64,000 nucleotides of DNA, from contig VSPN01000005.1 in assembly GCA_009775355.1 (NCBI GenBank), forward strand, positions 1 to 64,000, given 5' to 3'. Of the stretch, positions 44,111 to 53,321 are shown piece by piece. This stretch comes from Muribaculaceae bacterium (GTDB taxonomy: Bacteria; Bacteroidota; Bacteroidia; Bacteroidales; Muribaculaceae). Made by a program: the position numbers and the translations under genes. The first letter of the stretch is position 1. Every line of letters starts with the position of its first letter. Under the pieces are notes generated by a model, which saw nothing but the letters and a program-made list of their open reading frames with translations, had not been told where the DNA came from and ran no database searches.

Positions 44111-45319
44111 ATGAAAATGAAAATGAAATTTACTCTTCTTCTCTCCCCTCTTATTTTTGCGTCTTCTGTAATGGCGCAGGAGGCGATCAGGCCTGGTCAG
44201 GTTAAAATTGTTTCGCCCGAACATCCAGGCCAAGGATCTGTCAGATTTCGTCTGTATGCTCTAGATGCTAAAAAAGTATATCTTATCGGGAATGTAGCGC
44301 GTTTCAATAAAGGAGATTTCGATGCCTCTGCACAGCCTGCTCCAGGTGTTATTCCTATGCGTGTGAATGAAGGTGTATGGGAAGTGCAGATGGATTCTCT
44401 TGCATCTGATCTCTATACTTATAAATTTATAGTGGATGGTGTGGAGGTGACTGATCCGGCCAATGTTCATGTTGTCCGCGATGTGGCGAACGTAAGCAAT
44501 ATGGTCATGGTGCCCGGTGATGCAGCCGGTCTGTATGGAGTCTCTGACGTGCCGCACGGTAGTGTCATGACCACATGGTACAGGTCTGCTTTCAACGACG
44601 CTGACCGCAGACTTACCGTCTATCTCCCCTATGGATATCTCGGCTCCGGCAAATCTTATCCTGTACTCTATCTGTTGCACGGGATGGGTGGCGACGAGAC
44701 TTCATGGAGTCAGCTCGGACGTGCGGCTGAGATTCTTGACAATCTTATTGCGCTGGGTAAAGCCGAGCCGATGATCGTTGTGATGCCCAACGGAAACATG
44801 GCCCGGAATGCCGCGCCCGGCAACTCGACTCTCGGACTTGAGCAACCCGATTTTTATCTTCCGCATACTATGGACGGAGAGTATGAGCGTCACTTTCCTG
44901 AAATCGTTGAGTTCATTGATTCCAACTTCAGGACTGTGCGCGACAAAAATTCAAGGGCTGTTGCCGGACTATCGATGGGAGGTTTCCATTCGCTCTACAT
45001 TTCTGCTGTCTATCCCGACATGTTTGGCTATGTAGGTCTTTTCTCTGCGGCGATCGATCCGCGCGAGTTCAATCGTGTCGAGATGCCTGAGGTGTATTCT
45101 GACCGTCGTGCCAAAGTGAGGCGTCAGTTTACCGATGGCGTTCGTCTGTACTGGATTGGTATCGGAGAGGATGACTTCCTTTATGAGGCCAATAAAAAAT
45201 TCCGCGCCGAACTTGACGCGGATTCAATTCCATATAAGTATGTCGAGACGAAAGGCGGCCACGAATGGACGAACTGGAGGCACTATCTGTCGGAATACGT
45301 TCCGCTTCTTTTCAGATAG
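44111..45319 (+). CDS. Exported esterase with early-set domain (CE1-like)
   Basis: The protein is 402 residues from the ATG at 44111. A signal peptide (FTLLLSPLIFASSVMAQ) is followed by an immunoglobulin-like early-set or CBM48-type domain (about 30-130: FRLYALDAKKVYLIG). An esterase D/feruloyl esterase fold follows, with LLHGMGGDETSW, nucleophile GLSMGG, and the His in KGGHEWTNW. Such enzymes remove acetyl or feruloyl groups from plant xylan, or related acyl esters. There is no SusC/D pair or glycosidase next to it, so it is an isolated enzyme. A short alternative start at 44075 lacks a signal peptide. Confidence 0.9.
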   Translation: MKMKMKFTLLLSPLIFASSVMAQEAIRPGQVKIVSPEHPGQGSVRFRLYALDAKKVYLIGNVARFNKGDFDASAQPAPGVIPMRVNEGVWEVQMDSLASDLYTYKFIVDGVEVTDPANVHVVRDVANVSNMVMVPGDAAGLYGVSDVPHGSVMTTWYRSAFNDADRRLTVYLPYGYLGSGKSYPVLYLLHGMGGDETSWSQLGRAAEILDNLIALGKAEPMIVVMPNGNMARNAAPGNSTLGLEQPDFYLPHTMDGEYERHFPEIVEFIDSNFRTVRDKNSRAVAGLSMGGFHSLYISAVYPDMFGYVGLFSAAIDPREFNRVEMPEVYSDRRAKVRRQFTDGVRLYWIGIGEDDFLYEANKKFRAELDADSIPYKYVETKGGHEWTNWRHYLSEYVPLLFR

Positions 45320-45341
45320 TTTTCTGCTTCGTTGATTTGCG

Positions 45342-46625
45342 TCAGCTATCGCTGCGCTTCTTTAGAGTCTCGAGCCTTTCGGCCATTCTTGCCTCCTGCT
45401 GATTGTTGCCTGCCTGCCAGAATTCCTTATCGCGGATTTTGTCGGGCAGGTATTGTTGTTCTACATAACTGCCTGCATAATTATGTGCATATTTATAACC
45501 GCTATGATAGCCCATTTCTTTCATCAGGCTTGTCGGAGCGTTGCGCAGATGAAGGGGAACAGGGAGGTTTCCCGATTTGCTGACTTCATCAAGTGCGGCA
45601 TCGATTGCAGTGTAGGCAGTATTGCTTTTCGGCGAGTTTGCAAGATAAATGGCGCACTCGGAAAGCACGATTCTCCCCTCGGGCCACCCGATCTTGCTGA
45701 TGGCGTCGAAAGAGGCGTTTGCAAGCAGCAGTGCGTTAGGATTGGCAAGGCCGATATCCTCGGCCGCGAGTATGACAAGCCTGCGGGCTATGAATTTCGG
45801 ATCCTCTCCTCCTGCCACCATTCTGGCGAGCCAGTAGACGGCGGCCTGAGGATCGCTCCCTCTGATTGATTTGATGAACGCAGAGATTATATCATAGTGC
45901 ATCTCTCCGTTGCGGTCATATGCCGCCGGATTTTCCTGAAGGCTTTCAGTGACACTGTGGTCGTCGATCACGACGGAATTTCCCACAGGAGTTGCCTGTT
46001 CGATGAGATCGAGAATATTCAGCAGTTTGCGAGCATCGCCTCCGGCATATCTGAAGAGGGCGTTTTTCTCACGCACCTCTATGCGTCTGGAGGCAAGAAT
46101 CTCATCTTTTTCAAGGGCTCGGGAAAGCAGACGTTCCATGCCGTTGGTGTCAAGTGGTTTCAGGGTGTAGACCTGCGCTCTCGACAGAAGCGGGCGAATC
46201 ACTTCGAACGACGGATTTTCAGTTGTCGCTCCGATCAATGTGACGGTTCCTTTCTCCACGGCTCCGAGGAGTGAATCCTGCTGCGATTTGTTGAATCGGT
46301 GGATTTCATCGATGAAGAGGATGGGACGTCCGTTTGAGAACACGCTCCGTGCATCCGCCTCCGCACGCTCAAGCACCTCGCGTACGTCTTTAACTCCTGA
46401 AGTTACTGCCGACAGCGTGTAGAACGGCACTTCTGTGCGTGCGGCCGTGATTCTGGCGAGAGTTGTTTTGCCGACACCAGGCGGTCCCCAGAGAATAAAG
46501 GAATTGACGCGACGGCTCTCGATCATGCGGCGGATGATGCCGTCGGGTCCAACCAGATGTTCCTGTCCTATATAGTCCTCCAGTGCGGAGGGCCGCAGTC
46601 TCTCGGCCAATGGTATGTTGTTCAT
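45342..46625 (-). CDS. rarA: Replication-associated recombination protein A (AAA ATPase)
   Basis: The 427-residue clamp-loader-like ATPase acts at stalled replication forks. It starts NNIPLAERLRPSALEDYIGQ and has Walker A GPPGVGKTT, Walker B LFIDEIHRFNKSQQD, sensor 1 GATTENPSFEV and the arginine finger region LLSRAQVY. The C-terminal MgsA part (AVYWLARMVAGGEDP) is complete. Its start overlaps the end of a HAD phosphatase gene by four bases (ATGA). Confidence 0.96.
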   Translation of the reverse strand: MNNIPLAERLRPSALEDYIGQEHLVGPDGIIRRMIESRRVNSFILWGPPGVGKTTLARITAARTEVPFYTLSAVTSGVKDVREVLERAEADARSVFSNGRPILFIDEIHRFNKSQQDSLLGAVEKGTVTLIGATTENPSFEVIRPLLSRAQVYTLKPLDTNGMERLLSRALEKDEILASRRIEVREKNALFRYAGGDARKLLNILDLIEQATPVGNSVVIDDHSVTESLQENPAAYDRNGEMHYDIISAFIKSIRGSDPQAAVYWLARMVAGGEDPKFIARRLVILAAEDIGLANPNALLLANASFDAISKIGWPEGRIVLSECAIYLANSPKSNTAYTAIDAALDEVSKSGNLPVPLHLRNAPTSLMKEMGYHSGYKYAHNYAGSYVEQQYLPDKIRDKEFWQAGNNQQEARMAERLETLKKRSDS

Positions 46626-47269
46626 CGCTTTCTGAGAATTTCAATGATGCTGTCTGTGTCGACATCGGCAAGCGTGCAGACACAGCGGTGGCAGAAGTCT
46701 CCGATCTGCGATTCCGGAAGAGTGGTGGTGAGTCCGATGACATATGCGCCAGAGGCCTGTCCGGCCTTGACTCCCTGCACGGAGTCTTCAAACACCACAC
46801 AGCGGTGCGGGTCAGCGTCAAGTAGTCTGGCTCCGAGCAGATAACCCTCCGGGTTCGGTTTCGACCGGCTGATCCTGTCGGCTGTCACGATGTCGTTGAA
46901 ATATGATTCAAGCTGCGGAAGTTCTTCTCTGAGGTGACGCATCTTCATGTCGTTGCTGCTTGTCACCAACACGCATCCTGTGCCGCGCGATCGGAGAGTG
47001 TCGAGCATCTCCTGAGCTCCAGGAAGCATTCTGTAGCGCATGCGTTGCTCCATGCTGTTGAGCATGCCTATGACTTTTGAGTGTGTCTCCGGGCTGAAAT
47101 TCGCATTGAGAATCTCGGGGAGTGTCTGGCCTTTTATCCTGATGGCGAAATTTTCTATTCCGGTAGGGAAGTGGCGGTCGATCTCTTCCCATATCTGGGT
47201 GTATTCACTCTCGCTGTCTATCAGGACTCCGTCAAGATCGAACAAAAAACCGATATTGTCATTATTCAT
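46622..47269 (-). CDS. HAD family hydrolase (phosphatase or phosphomutase)
   Basis: The 215-residue protein has HAD motif I FDLDGVLIDSE (nucleophile and acid/base Asp), motif II VTSS, Lys in RSKPNPEGYL and motif IV VFEDSVQG. The cap is of the small helical type (C1), as in beta-phosphoglucomutase and sugar-phosphate phosphatases. It is cotranscribed with and coupled to rarA, but no functional link is evident. Substrate unknown. Confidence 0.92.
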   Translation of the reverse strand: MNNDNIGFLFDLDGVLIDSESEYTQIWEEIDRHFPTGIENFAIRIKGQTLPEILNANFSPETHSKVIGMLNSMEQRMRYRMLPGAQEMLDTLRSRGTGCVLVTSSNDMKMRHLREELPQLESYFNDIVTADRISRSKPNPEGYLLGARLLDADPHRCVVFEDSVQGVKAGQASGAYVIGLTTTLPESQIGDFCHRCVCTLADVDTDSIIEILRKR

Positions 47270-47300
47270 ATTGAATGCTGGTTTCTGGATAAAATTATAA

Positions 47301-47326
47301 AATGAAGTCGTTTCTACGACTTCATT
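47301..47326. repeat. Perfect hairpin between divergent genes
   Basis: AATGAAGTCGT and its exact complement flank TTCT. No T run follows in either direction, so it is more likely an operator or RNA leader hairpin of the HAD gene than a terminator. Confidence 0.6.
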
Positions 47327-47401
47327 GACCGGATGCCGCAGGCATGTGGCCTCTGTGGAAACGCTTTTTACGTTTCACTTATTTCAAAATAGGTCGCTTT
47401 G

Positions 47402-47432
47402 TTGCAACTATAGATAAAAAAAGGTAAATTTG
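47402..47432 (+). promoter_or_regulatory. Promoter of the FAD dehydrogenase-tsaB-murA region
   Basis: TTG (47402-47404) and TAAATTTG (47425-47432) are 20 bases apart. The expected start of transcription near 47440 rules against a start codon at 47437 and favours TTG at 47482. Confidence 0.65.
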
Positions 47433-47481
47433 TAGGTTGAAACATAACAGCGGCTCTGATGCCGCACATGATAAAGAAACA

Positions 47482-49074
47482 TTGGTCAGAGATATCACAC
47501 TCAGGGTTGAACCCCGTCTGGCTGCCTCGCGCGACAAGTTGCTCGAAGTGGTGGCCAAAGAGGCCGGAATCCCGGTTCGGTCTGTCAATGACATATGTGT
47601 TGTCAGACGCTCGGTCGATGCCCGCAAGCGTCCGGTCATGCTCAACCTCACGGTCAGGTTTGCATCGGGTGATGACAGGATGATCGTGCCTGTATTCCGG
47701 CCTGTGGAATACAAAAAGGTTTCTGCCGACGCCCCTCGCCTTATTGTTGTCGGAGCAGGGCCTGCCGGGCTTTTCGCCTCACTTGAGGCCATACGCTTCG
47801 GCATGCGTCCCATTGTAATCGAGCGAGGACGCGATGTCGACGCGCGTCGGCTCGATCTCGCCGCTATAAGCAGGGAGAAAAAGATCAATCCGCAGTCAAA
47901 CTATTGTTTTGGCGAAGGCGGTGCGGGAGCGTACAGCGACGGCAAGCTTTTTACAAGAAGCAAGAAGCGCGGATCTGTCGAGGAAGTGTTGCAGATATTT
48001 GTGCAACATGGTGCCTCTCCGGATATTCTCGTCGATGCGCACCCTCACATCGGCAGCGACCGTCTTCCTCATGTTATCCGCAAGATGCGGCGCACCATTC
48101 TTGAATGCGGCGGCGAAGTCTTGTTCGAGACGTGTGTCGACGGTCTTGTGACCGACGGCACGCGGGTGACCGGCGTAAGATGTGGTGACAGCTCGATACC
48201 GGGCGATGCCGTAATTCTGGCCACGGGGCACTCGGCCCATGACACGTTCCGTATGCTCGCCGATGCAGGAGTCGTGATGGAGGCCAAGGGCATAGCCGTC
48301 GGTGTGCGGCTTGAGCATCCCCAGGAGATTGTCGACCGCATACAGTATCATTCTCCGTCGGGGCGCGGAAAATATCTTCCGGCTGCCGAATACAGTTTCG
48401 TCACTCAGGCCGAAGGACGCGGTGTCTATTCGTTCTGCATGTGTCCCGGAGGGGTGATAGTTCCGGCCGGAAGTTCGGACGGTGAACTTGTGGTAAACGG
48501 AATGTCGGCGTCGGCACGGGCTGGCAGATGGGCGAATTCTGGTATGGTCGTAGAGATTCACCCTGGCGATTTCCCGGAGTTTTCATGCCATGGCTCCCTT
48601 GAGATGCTTGAGCTGCAGGAATCTCTCGAACGGCGCATGTATAAGGCGGCGGGCGGCAGTATTGTAGCACCCGCGCAGAGGATGCTCGATTTTGTGGAAG
48701 GGCGAGTGTCAGACACACTTCCGCCCACCTCTTATGCCCCAGGCATAATGCCGTGCGACCTCAACGGCATCCTTCCCCCCTTCATATCGAGGAGACTTCG
48801 AGCCGGATTCCGCGACTTCGGCAGGAGAGCCCGAGGGTTTCTGACCAATGACGCCGTCTTGATCGGTCTTGAGTCGCGCACCTCCTCGCCTGTGAGAATG
48901 CTCCGCGACAGTCTCTCTCTGCAAAGCGTAGGCATGACCGGACTTTTCCCCGCCGGGGAAGGTGCCGGATATGCAGGCGGTATAGTGTCGGCTGCTATCG
49001 ATGGAATACGTTGCGCGCGTTCGGCCGCAGGGCTGACAGGCTCTGATAACTTAAATAAAGTAATTGAAACATGA
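47482..49074 (+). CDS. FAD-dependent dehydrogenase family protein
   Basis: The protein is 530 residues from a TTG at 47482; TTG 47437 would give 545. It begins VRDITLRVEPRLAAS, an N-terminal ferredoxin-like domain seen in this group, with VVRRSVDARKRP. The FAD Rossmann motif is VVGAGPAGLFASLEA, then FGEGGAGAYSDGKL and GLFPAGEGAGYAGGIVSAA near the C-terminus. The family is widespread and largely uncharacterised; an oxidoreductase acting on a flavin-linked substrate is likely. tsaB overlaps its stop by four bases. Confidence 0.88.
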   Translation: MVRDITLRVEPRLAASRDKLLEVVAKEAGIPVRSVNDICVVRRSVDARKRPVMLNLTVRFASGDDRMIVPVFRPVEYKKVSADAPRLIVVGAGPAGLFASLEAIRFGMRPIVIERGRDVDARRLDLAAISREKKINPQSNYCFGEGGAGAYSDGKLFTRSKKRGSVEEVLQIFVQHGASPDILVDAHPHIGSDRLPHVIRKMRRTILECGGEVLFETCVDGLVTDGTRVTGVRCGDSSIPGDAVILATGHSAHDTFRMLADAGVVMEAKGIAVGVRLEHPQEIVDRIQYHSPSGRGKYLPAAEYSFVTQAEGRGVYSFCMCPGGVIVPAGSSDGELVVNGMSASARAGRWANSGMVVEIHPGDFPEFSCHGSLEMLELQESLERRMYKAAGGSIVAPAQRMLDFVEGRVSDTLPPTSYAPGIMPCDLNGILPPFISRRLRAGFRDFGRRARGFLTNDAVLIGLESRTSSPVRMLRDSLSLQSVGMTGLFPAGEGAGYAGGIVSAAIDGIRCARSAAGLTGSDNLNKVIET

Positions 49075-49766
49075 CAATACTTAATATTGAGACATCCGGA
49101 AGGATCTGCTCCGTGGCACTCACACGCGACGGAGCGCTCGAGATGCAGCTCGACGACCGCGAGGGCATGCAGCATGCCAACCGCCTTGCCCCTTTTGTCG
49201 AGCGATGCATGGCGGAACTTCACCGCAAGGAGGAAAAACTCGACGCTGTAGCTGTCAGTATGGGCCCCGGCAGCTATACCGGTCTCAGGATCGGTCTGTC
49301 GCTTGCCAAGGGACTTGCGTTCAGTCTCGGCGTTCCCCTTATCGGAGTCGACACCCTGAAGATAATAGCGGTCAAGGCCATGTTCAGATCGATGGACTGG
49401 ACGGGCGACGAGGTGCTCGTGCCGATGGTAGACGCCAGGCGAATGGAAGTTTTTACCGCTCCCTATGATTTCGCTCTCAACGCACTTGCCGAACCAGGCC
49501 CGATGATTCTTGACAAAGATTCATTCGCCGACCTTCTTGACTCTGGCCGGCAGCTCTGGTTCATGGGCGACGGTGCGGAAAAGGCCAAGGAGGTGATAAC
49601 CCATCCCAATGCCCGGTGGATCGACGGCCTGCTTCCGCAGGCCAAGGATATGCTCGCCCTGTCGGAAAAAGCCATGCGCGAGGGTGATTTCCTTGACATA
49701 GCTTATTCCACACCGAATTATCTCAAGGCATACCATACCACAAAACCAAGAAATCCGTTGGCGTGA
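49071..49766 (+). CDS. tsaB: tRNA threonylcarbamoyladenosine biosynthesis protein TsaB
   Basis: The 231-residue ASKHA-fold protein scaffolds TsaD and TsaE in the t6A37 tRNA modification. It starts TILNIETSGRICSVAL and has SMGPGSYTGLRIGLSLAKGLAF, the family signature. It lacks the metal-binding His pair of TsaD, as expected for TsaB. ATGA overlap with the FAD gene upstream and a 35-base gap to the DUF4290 gene downstream place it inside a long plus-strand unit. Confidence 0.95.
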   Translation: MTILNIETSGRICSVALTRDGALEMQLDDREGMQHANRLAPFVERCMAELHRKEEKLDAVAVSMGPGSYTGLRIGLSLAKGLAFSLGVPLIGVDTLKIIAVKAMFRSMDWTGDEVLVPMVDARRMEVFTAPYDFALNALAEPGPMILDKDSFADLLDSGRQLWFMGDGAEKAKEVITHPNARWIDGLLPQAKDMLALSEKAMREGDFLDIAYSTPNYLKAYHTTKPRNPLA

Positions 49767-49801
49767 TGCCACGTCTGACCAGCTGATTAAAACAGAAGAA
49801 T

Positions 49802-50398
49802 ATGTTACCATACAATACCGACATGGAGCCTGTGCTCCTTCCTGAATACGGACGACACATCCAGGGACTCGTGGACTATTGTGTCTCTATACCTGACCGC
49901 GACGAGCGCACGGCATGCGCTTATGCCATAGCCGACACAATGGCCGGAATTTTTCCAGAGCTTATCGGAGAGGCAAACGATTACTCAAAAATATGGGATC
50001 AGATCAACATCATGTCGCGCTTCGAGCTTGACATAGATTTCCCCTTTGAGGTGATCACTGCCGAAAAAATGCATCCGAAGCCAGAGAAACTACCCTACAC
50101 TTCGTCGGCTATGCGATTCCGCCACTATGGCAAGAACATCGAGAAAATGATTTCCACTGTGGCCTCCATCGAGGAGGGAGAGGAGCGCGACGTGCTGATC
50201 TCCATGCTCGCCCACCACATGAAGAAACTGATGCTGCAGCATAATCGAGAGGGAGTCGACGACGCGAAGATACTCCGTGACCTCGCTATCTATTCCGACG
50301 GAAAGATAGATCTTGATCCGCAGACATATCTGCTTCACGAGTTCCGCGAGATCGCGCAGCCGCAGCCACGTAACAATAAAAAGAAAAAAAGAAAATGA
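49802..50398 (+). CDS. DUF4290 family protein
   Basis: The 198-residue soluble, mostly helical protein matches DUF4290: LPYNTDMEPVLLPEYGRHIQ, then LIGEANDYSKIWDQINIM and MKKLMLQHNREGVDDAKIL. It ends in a basic KKKKRK tail. The family is confined to Bacteroidota and almost always lies just before murA, as here with a four-base overlap. Function is unknown; linkage hints at envelope or growth control. Confidence 0.92.
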   Translation: MLPYNTDMEPVLLPEYGRHIQGLVDYCVSIPDRDERTACAYAIADTMAGIFPELIGEANDYSKIWDQINIMSRFELDIDFPFEVITAEKMHPKPEKLPYTSSAMRFRHYGKNIEKMISTVASIEEGEERDVLISMLAHHMKKLMLQHNREGVDDAKILRDLAIYSDGKIDLDPQTYLLHEFREIAQPQPRNNKKKKRK

Positions 50399-51711
50399 GC
50401 AGCTTTATTGTCGAGGGAGGTCACTCGCTTCATGGCGAGATCTCTATCAAAGGCGCAAAGAACGAGGCCCTCGAAGTGATCTGTGCCACTCTTCTTACTT
50501 CTGAGAAGGTTATCATCTCGAATCTTCCACAGATTTCCGATGTACGCAATCTGGTGGCATTGCTGGCTGAGATGGGTGTAAAGGTGAAATATATAACCCC
50601 ATCAGAGGTCGAGTTTCAGGCTGATGAGGTTGATCTTTCATATATCGTCGGCGATCAGTTCCGAAAGAAGGCTGAATCTCTCCGAGGCTCGGTCATGGTT
50701 ATGGGACCTCTTGTCGCGAGGTTCGGCAAGGCAGTTATGCCGCGCCCGGGTGGCGACAAGATTGGTCGCCGTCGTCTTGACACTCATTTTGTGGGGCTTC
50801 AGAATCTCGGAGCGCGTTTCAGCTATAATTCCGACACGCACACTTATCACATAGATGCTCCGGAAGCCGGCCTCAGAGGCTGCTACATGCTTCTTGACGA
50901 GGCATCGGTGACCGGCACGGCCAATATCATTATGGCCGCAGTGCTCGCCAAGGGTGTGACAACCATTTATAACGCGGCATGCGAGCCTTACATCCAGCAG
51001 TTGTGCCGTATGCTTGTCCGCATGGGTGCCGAGATTGACGGAATCGGATCCAACCTTTTGCGCATTACCGGAGTGAACGAACTCGGAGGCACCGCCCACC
51101 TGCTTCTGCCAGACATGATTGAAGTCGGCAGTTTCATCGGCATGGCGGCCATGACTGGATCAAACCTGCTGCTGCGTGATGTCGGCACCGATGAACTGGG
51201 AATGTTGCCGGCGGCTTTCGGCCGAATTGGTGTCAATCTGAAGATCGAAGGGAATGATATCCGTATAGACCAGAAAGAAATTTACAGAATCGACGAGTTT
51301 ATCGACGGTTCGATCATGACTGTATCTGACGCGCCGTGGCCCGGTCTGTCGCCCGACCTGCTCAGTATTTTTCTTGTCGTGGCCACACAGGCCGAGGGTT
51401 CCGTCATAATTCATCAGAAGATGTTCGAGAGCCGCCTCTTTTTTGTCGACAAACTGCTCGACATGGGGGCTCGTGTGATTCTCTGTGATCCTCATCGTGC
51501 GGTTGTCATCGGTGCCGGAAAATTCAACTCTCTCCGTGCCACCGATATGGTGTCGCCCGATATCCGGGCCGGTATCGCCATGCTTATTGCTGCGATGGGA
51601 GCGAGAGGCACAAGCCGGATACAGAACATAAATCAGATCGACCGGGGATACGAGAATATAGACCGGCGTCTCAACAAACTCGGTGCCAAAATCATTAGAA
51701 TAGAAGATTAA
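50395..51711 (+). CDS. murA: UDP-N-acetylglucosamine 1-carboxyvinyltransferase
   Basis: The 438-residue enzyme starts peptidoglycan precursor synthesis by adding enolpyruvate to UDP-GlcNAc. It begins SFIVEGGHSLHGEISIKGAK with the conserved Lys-Asn, and has the two inside-out alpha/beta domains. The active loop reads RPGGDKIGRRRLDTH: the residue matching Cys115 of E. coli, target of fosfomycin, is Asp. Such enzymes remain active but are insensitive to fosfomycin in Mycobacterium and Chlamydia. ATGA overlap with DUF4290. Confidence 0.95.
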   Translation: MSSFIVEGGHSLHGEISIKGAKNEALEVICATLLTSEKVIISNLPQISDVRNLVALLAEMGVKVKYITPSEVEFQADEVDLSYIVGDQFRKKAESLRGSVMVMGPLVARFGKAVMPRPGGDKIGRRRLDTHFVGLQNLGARFSYNSDTHTYHIDAPEAGLRGCYMLLDEASVTGTANIIMAAVLAKGVTTIYNAACEPYIQQLCRMLVRMGAEIDGIGSNLLRITGVNELGGTAHLLLPDMIEVGSFIGMAAMTGSNLLLRDVGTDELGMLPAAFGRIGVNLKIEGNDIRIDQKEIYRIDEFIDGSIMTVSDAPWPGLSPDLLSIFLVVATQAEGSVIIHQKMFESRLFFVDKLLDMGARVILCDPHRAVVIGAGKFNSLRATDMVSPDIRAGIAMLIAAMGARGTSRIQNINQIDRGYENIDRRLNKLGAKIIRIED

Positions 51712-51739
51712 TAGACCCCATCCTACAAAAATAGACGTT

Positions 51740-52273
51740 ATGATAAAAAAGGAGGATATAGTCGCCATAGGAAAGTTCCAGAAGACGCACGCTCTGAAAG
51801 GGGAGCTGAACGCGCTTCTCGACATAGACGGAGATTATGCTGCCGACGGTCATCCGCTGATAATCGATATCGACGGCATATACGTACCGTTTTATGCCGA
51901 GACGGTTAGGCCGAAAGGCGCAGAGTCGTTTCTTGTCAAATTGCGCGACATCGATTCTCAGGAGAAGGCGCAGGAACTCGTAAACAAAGAGATCTTCGGT
52001 CTGCGCTCCGATCTTGTCGAATATTTCGATGATCCCGATATGGAGATCGTGGCCGATTTTGTCGGCTACAAGGTGGTTGACTCCCGTCTGGGAGAAATAG
52101 GAAGCATCGAGGATGTCGATGACTCTACGGCCAATGTGCTGTTTGTTGTCGCTACAGACGATGGCGAAACCGTCTATATCCCGGTGGTTGAGGAATTCAT
52201 AAACGCGGTCGACGACGAGCGCAAGGTGGTCGAGACCACGCTGCCCGAAGGTCTTGTCGATCTAAACGTATAA
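51740..52273 (+). CDS. rimM: Ribosome maturation factor RimM
   Basis: The 177-residue protein assists 30S assembly. The N-terminal RimM barrel (GKFQKTHALKGELNALLDID) and C-terminal PRC-barrel (YKVVDSRLGEIGSIEDVDD, then VYIPVVEEFI) are both present. It follows murA by 28 bases and precedes a small acidic protein by four. Confidence 0.94.
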   Translation: MIKKEDIVAIGKFQKTHALKGELNALLDIDGDYAADGHPLIIDIDGIYVPFYAETVRPKGAESFLVKLRDIDSQEKAQELVNKEIFGLRSDLVEYFDDPDMEIVADFVGYKVVDSRLGEIGSIEDVDDSTANVLFVVATDDGETVYIPVVEEFINAVDDERKVVETTLPEGLVDLNV

Positions 52274-52277
52274 TACT

Positions 52278-52595
52278 ATGAGTGAACTTGCAAGATTTGA
52301 CGAGGATGATGCGGTAAAATTCATACGTGCTGCTCTCCCGGACGATGTGAACTCCCGCATTTCCGATGATGACGTCCTGTATGTCATCGACACGATATGG
52401 GACTGGTATGAGAAGAACGGTTATCTCGACATCAACGCCGATATCACCGATGAAGAGGAACTGAAGACTGACGAGCTCACGGCATATGTCGCCAAGGAAC
52501 TCAGGCGTGCCGGAGAACTTGACATCACGCGCGACGAGCTTGAAGATATAATCAAAGCGGAATTGCAGTATGAAGAATCGATCGAGGAGTTTTAG
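52278..52595 (+). CDS. Small acidic protein of unknown function
   Basis: The 105-residue product is strongly acidic (many Asp and Glu) and helical, with VIDTIWDWYEKNGYLD. There is no signal peptide or membrane segment. It starts four bases after rimM and its last 26 bases overlap the start of the OmpA-like gene in another frame. I do not recognise a family. Conserved placement next to rimM in related genomes would be the test of importance. Confidence 0.8.
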   Translation: MSELARFDEDDAVKFIRAALPDDVNSRISDDDVLYVIDTIWDWYEKNGYLDINADITDEEELKTDELTAYVAKELRRAGELDITRDELEDIIKAELQYEESIEEF

Positions 52596-53313
52596 ACTTG
52601 TTCTGCCGGCTCTGCTCTTTTCCATTGCCGCAGTGCCGTCGTCAGCACAGAACCGCATGACATTCAAAGTCGGCGAGAGTGCCGCGACCCAGAGCGCGGT
52701 AAAATCTGAAAATGCTTCAAAAGAGCATAATGTTGCACAAAGAGAAACACCTGAGGACCTTGATGAACTGAATTTCATCGAGATGGTCAATTCAGTTCCG
52801 CTCGACAACAAGAGTGCCGAACTGATCCGAAAGTTTCAGGAGAAGGAAGGCCGCAACAGACTGTTCAGCCGCGAGTATAATTCGAAGAACAACTGTACGG
52901 TCGAGACTTTCCGGAACAAGGAGGTGCTTCTTGTCACAATTCCGGCTGCAAGTCTCTTCGCGCCCAATGCCACCGAACTCAGACCTGATGCCGCCGCACT
53001 GCTTGCTCCTCTGAAAAGGTATCTGAAAGATTCCGACATGTATCGTGTGCTTATGGTTATGCACACCGACAACACCGGATCGGAGGCATATCGTGATCAT
53101 CTGACTGAAGAGCGCTCCAAGGCCGTGGCAGACTGGTATGCCGATCAGGGTGCGGACACCACATATCTCTTTCCCTATGCTTTCGGCGATGACATGCCGC
53201 TCGTCGAGAACAACTCGATGGGCAACCGCGAGCGCAACCGCCGACTCGAGGTCTATCTCGTTCCAGGAAAGAAGATGCTTGAGCAGGCCAAGAAGGGTCG
53301 CATCGTATTCTGA
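52570..53313 (+). CDS. OmpA family protein
   Basis: The 247-residue exported protein has a signal peptide (LVLPALLFSIAAVPSSAQ), a polar linker and a C-terminal OmpA domain (about 130-235). Peptidoglycan-binding features are LFAPNATELRPDAAALL, HTDNTGSEAYRDHLTEERS and MGNRERNRRLEVYLVP with the usual Asn-Arg-Arg. No N-terminal barrel is present, so it is periplasmic or anchored through partners. It overlaps the small acidic gene by 26 bases. The acyltransferase begins nine bases after its stop. Confidence 0.9.
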   Translation: MKNRSRSFRLVLPALLFSIAAVPSSAQNRMTFKVGESAATQSAVKSENASKEHNVAQRETPEDLDELNFIEMVNSVPLDNKSAELIRKFQEKEGRNRLFSREYNSKNNCTVETFRNKEVLLVTIPAASLFAPNATELRPDAAALLAPLKRYLKDSDMYRVLMVMHTDNTGSEAYRDHLTEERSKAVADWYADQGADTTYLFPYAFGDDMPLVENNSMGNRERNRRLEVYLVPGKKMLEQAKKGRIVF

Positions 53314-53321
53314 CCTGTCAT

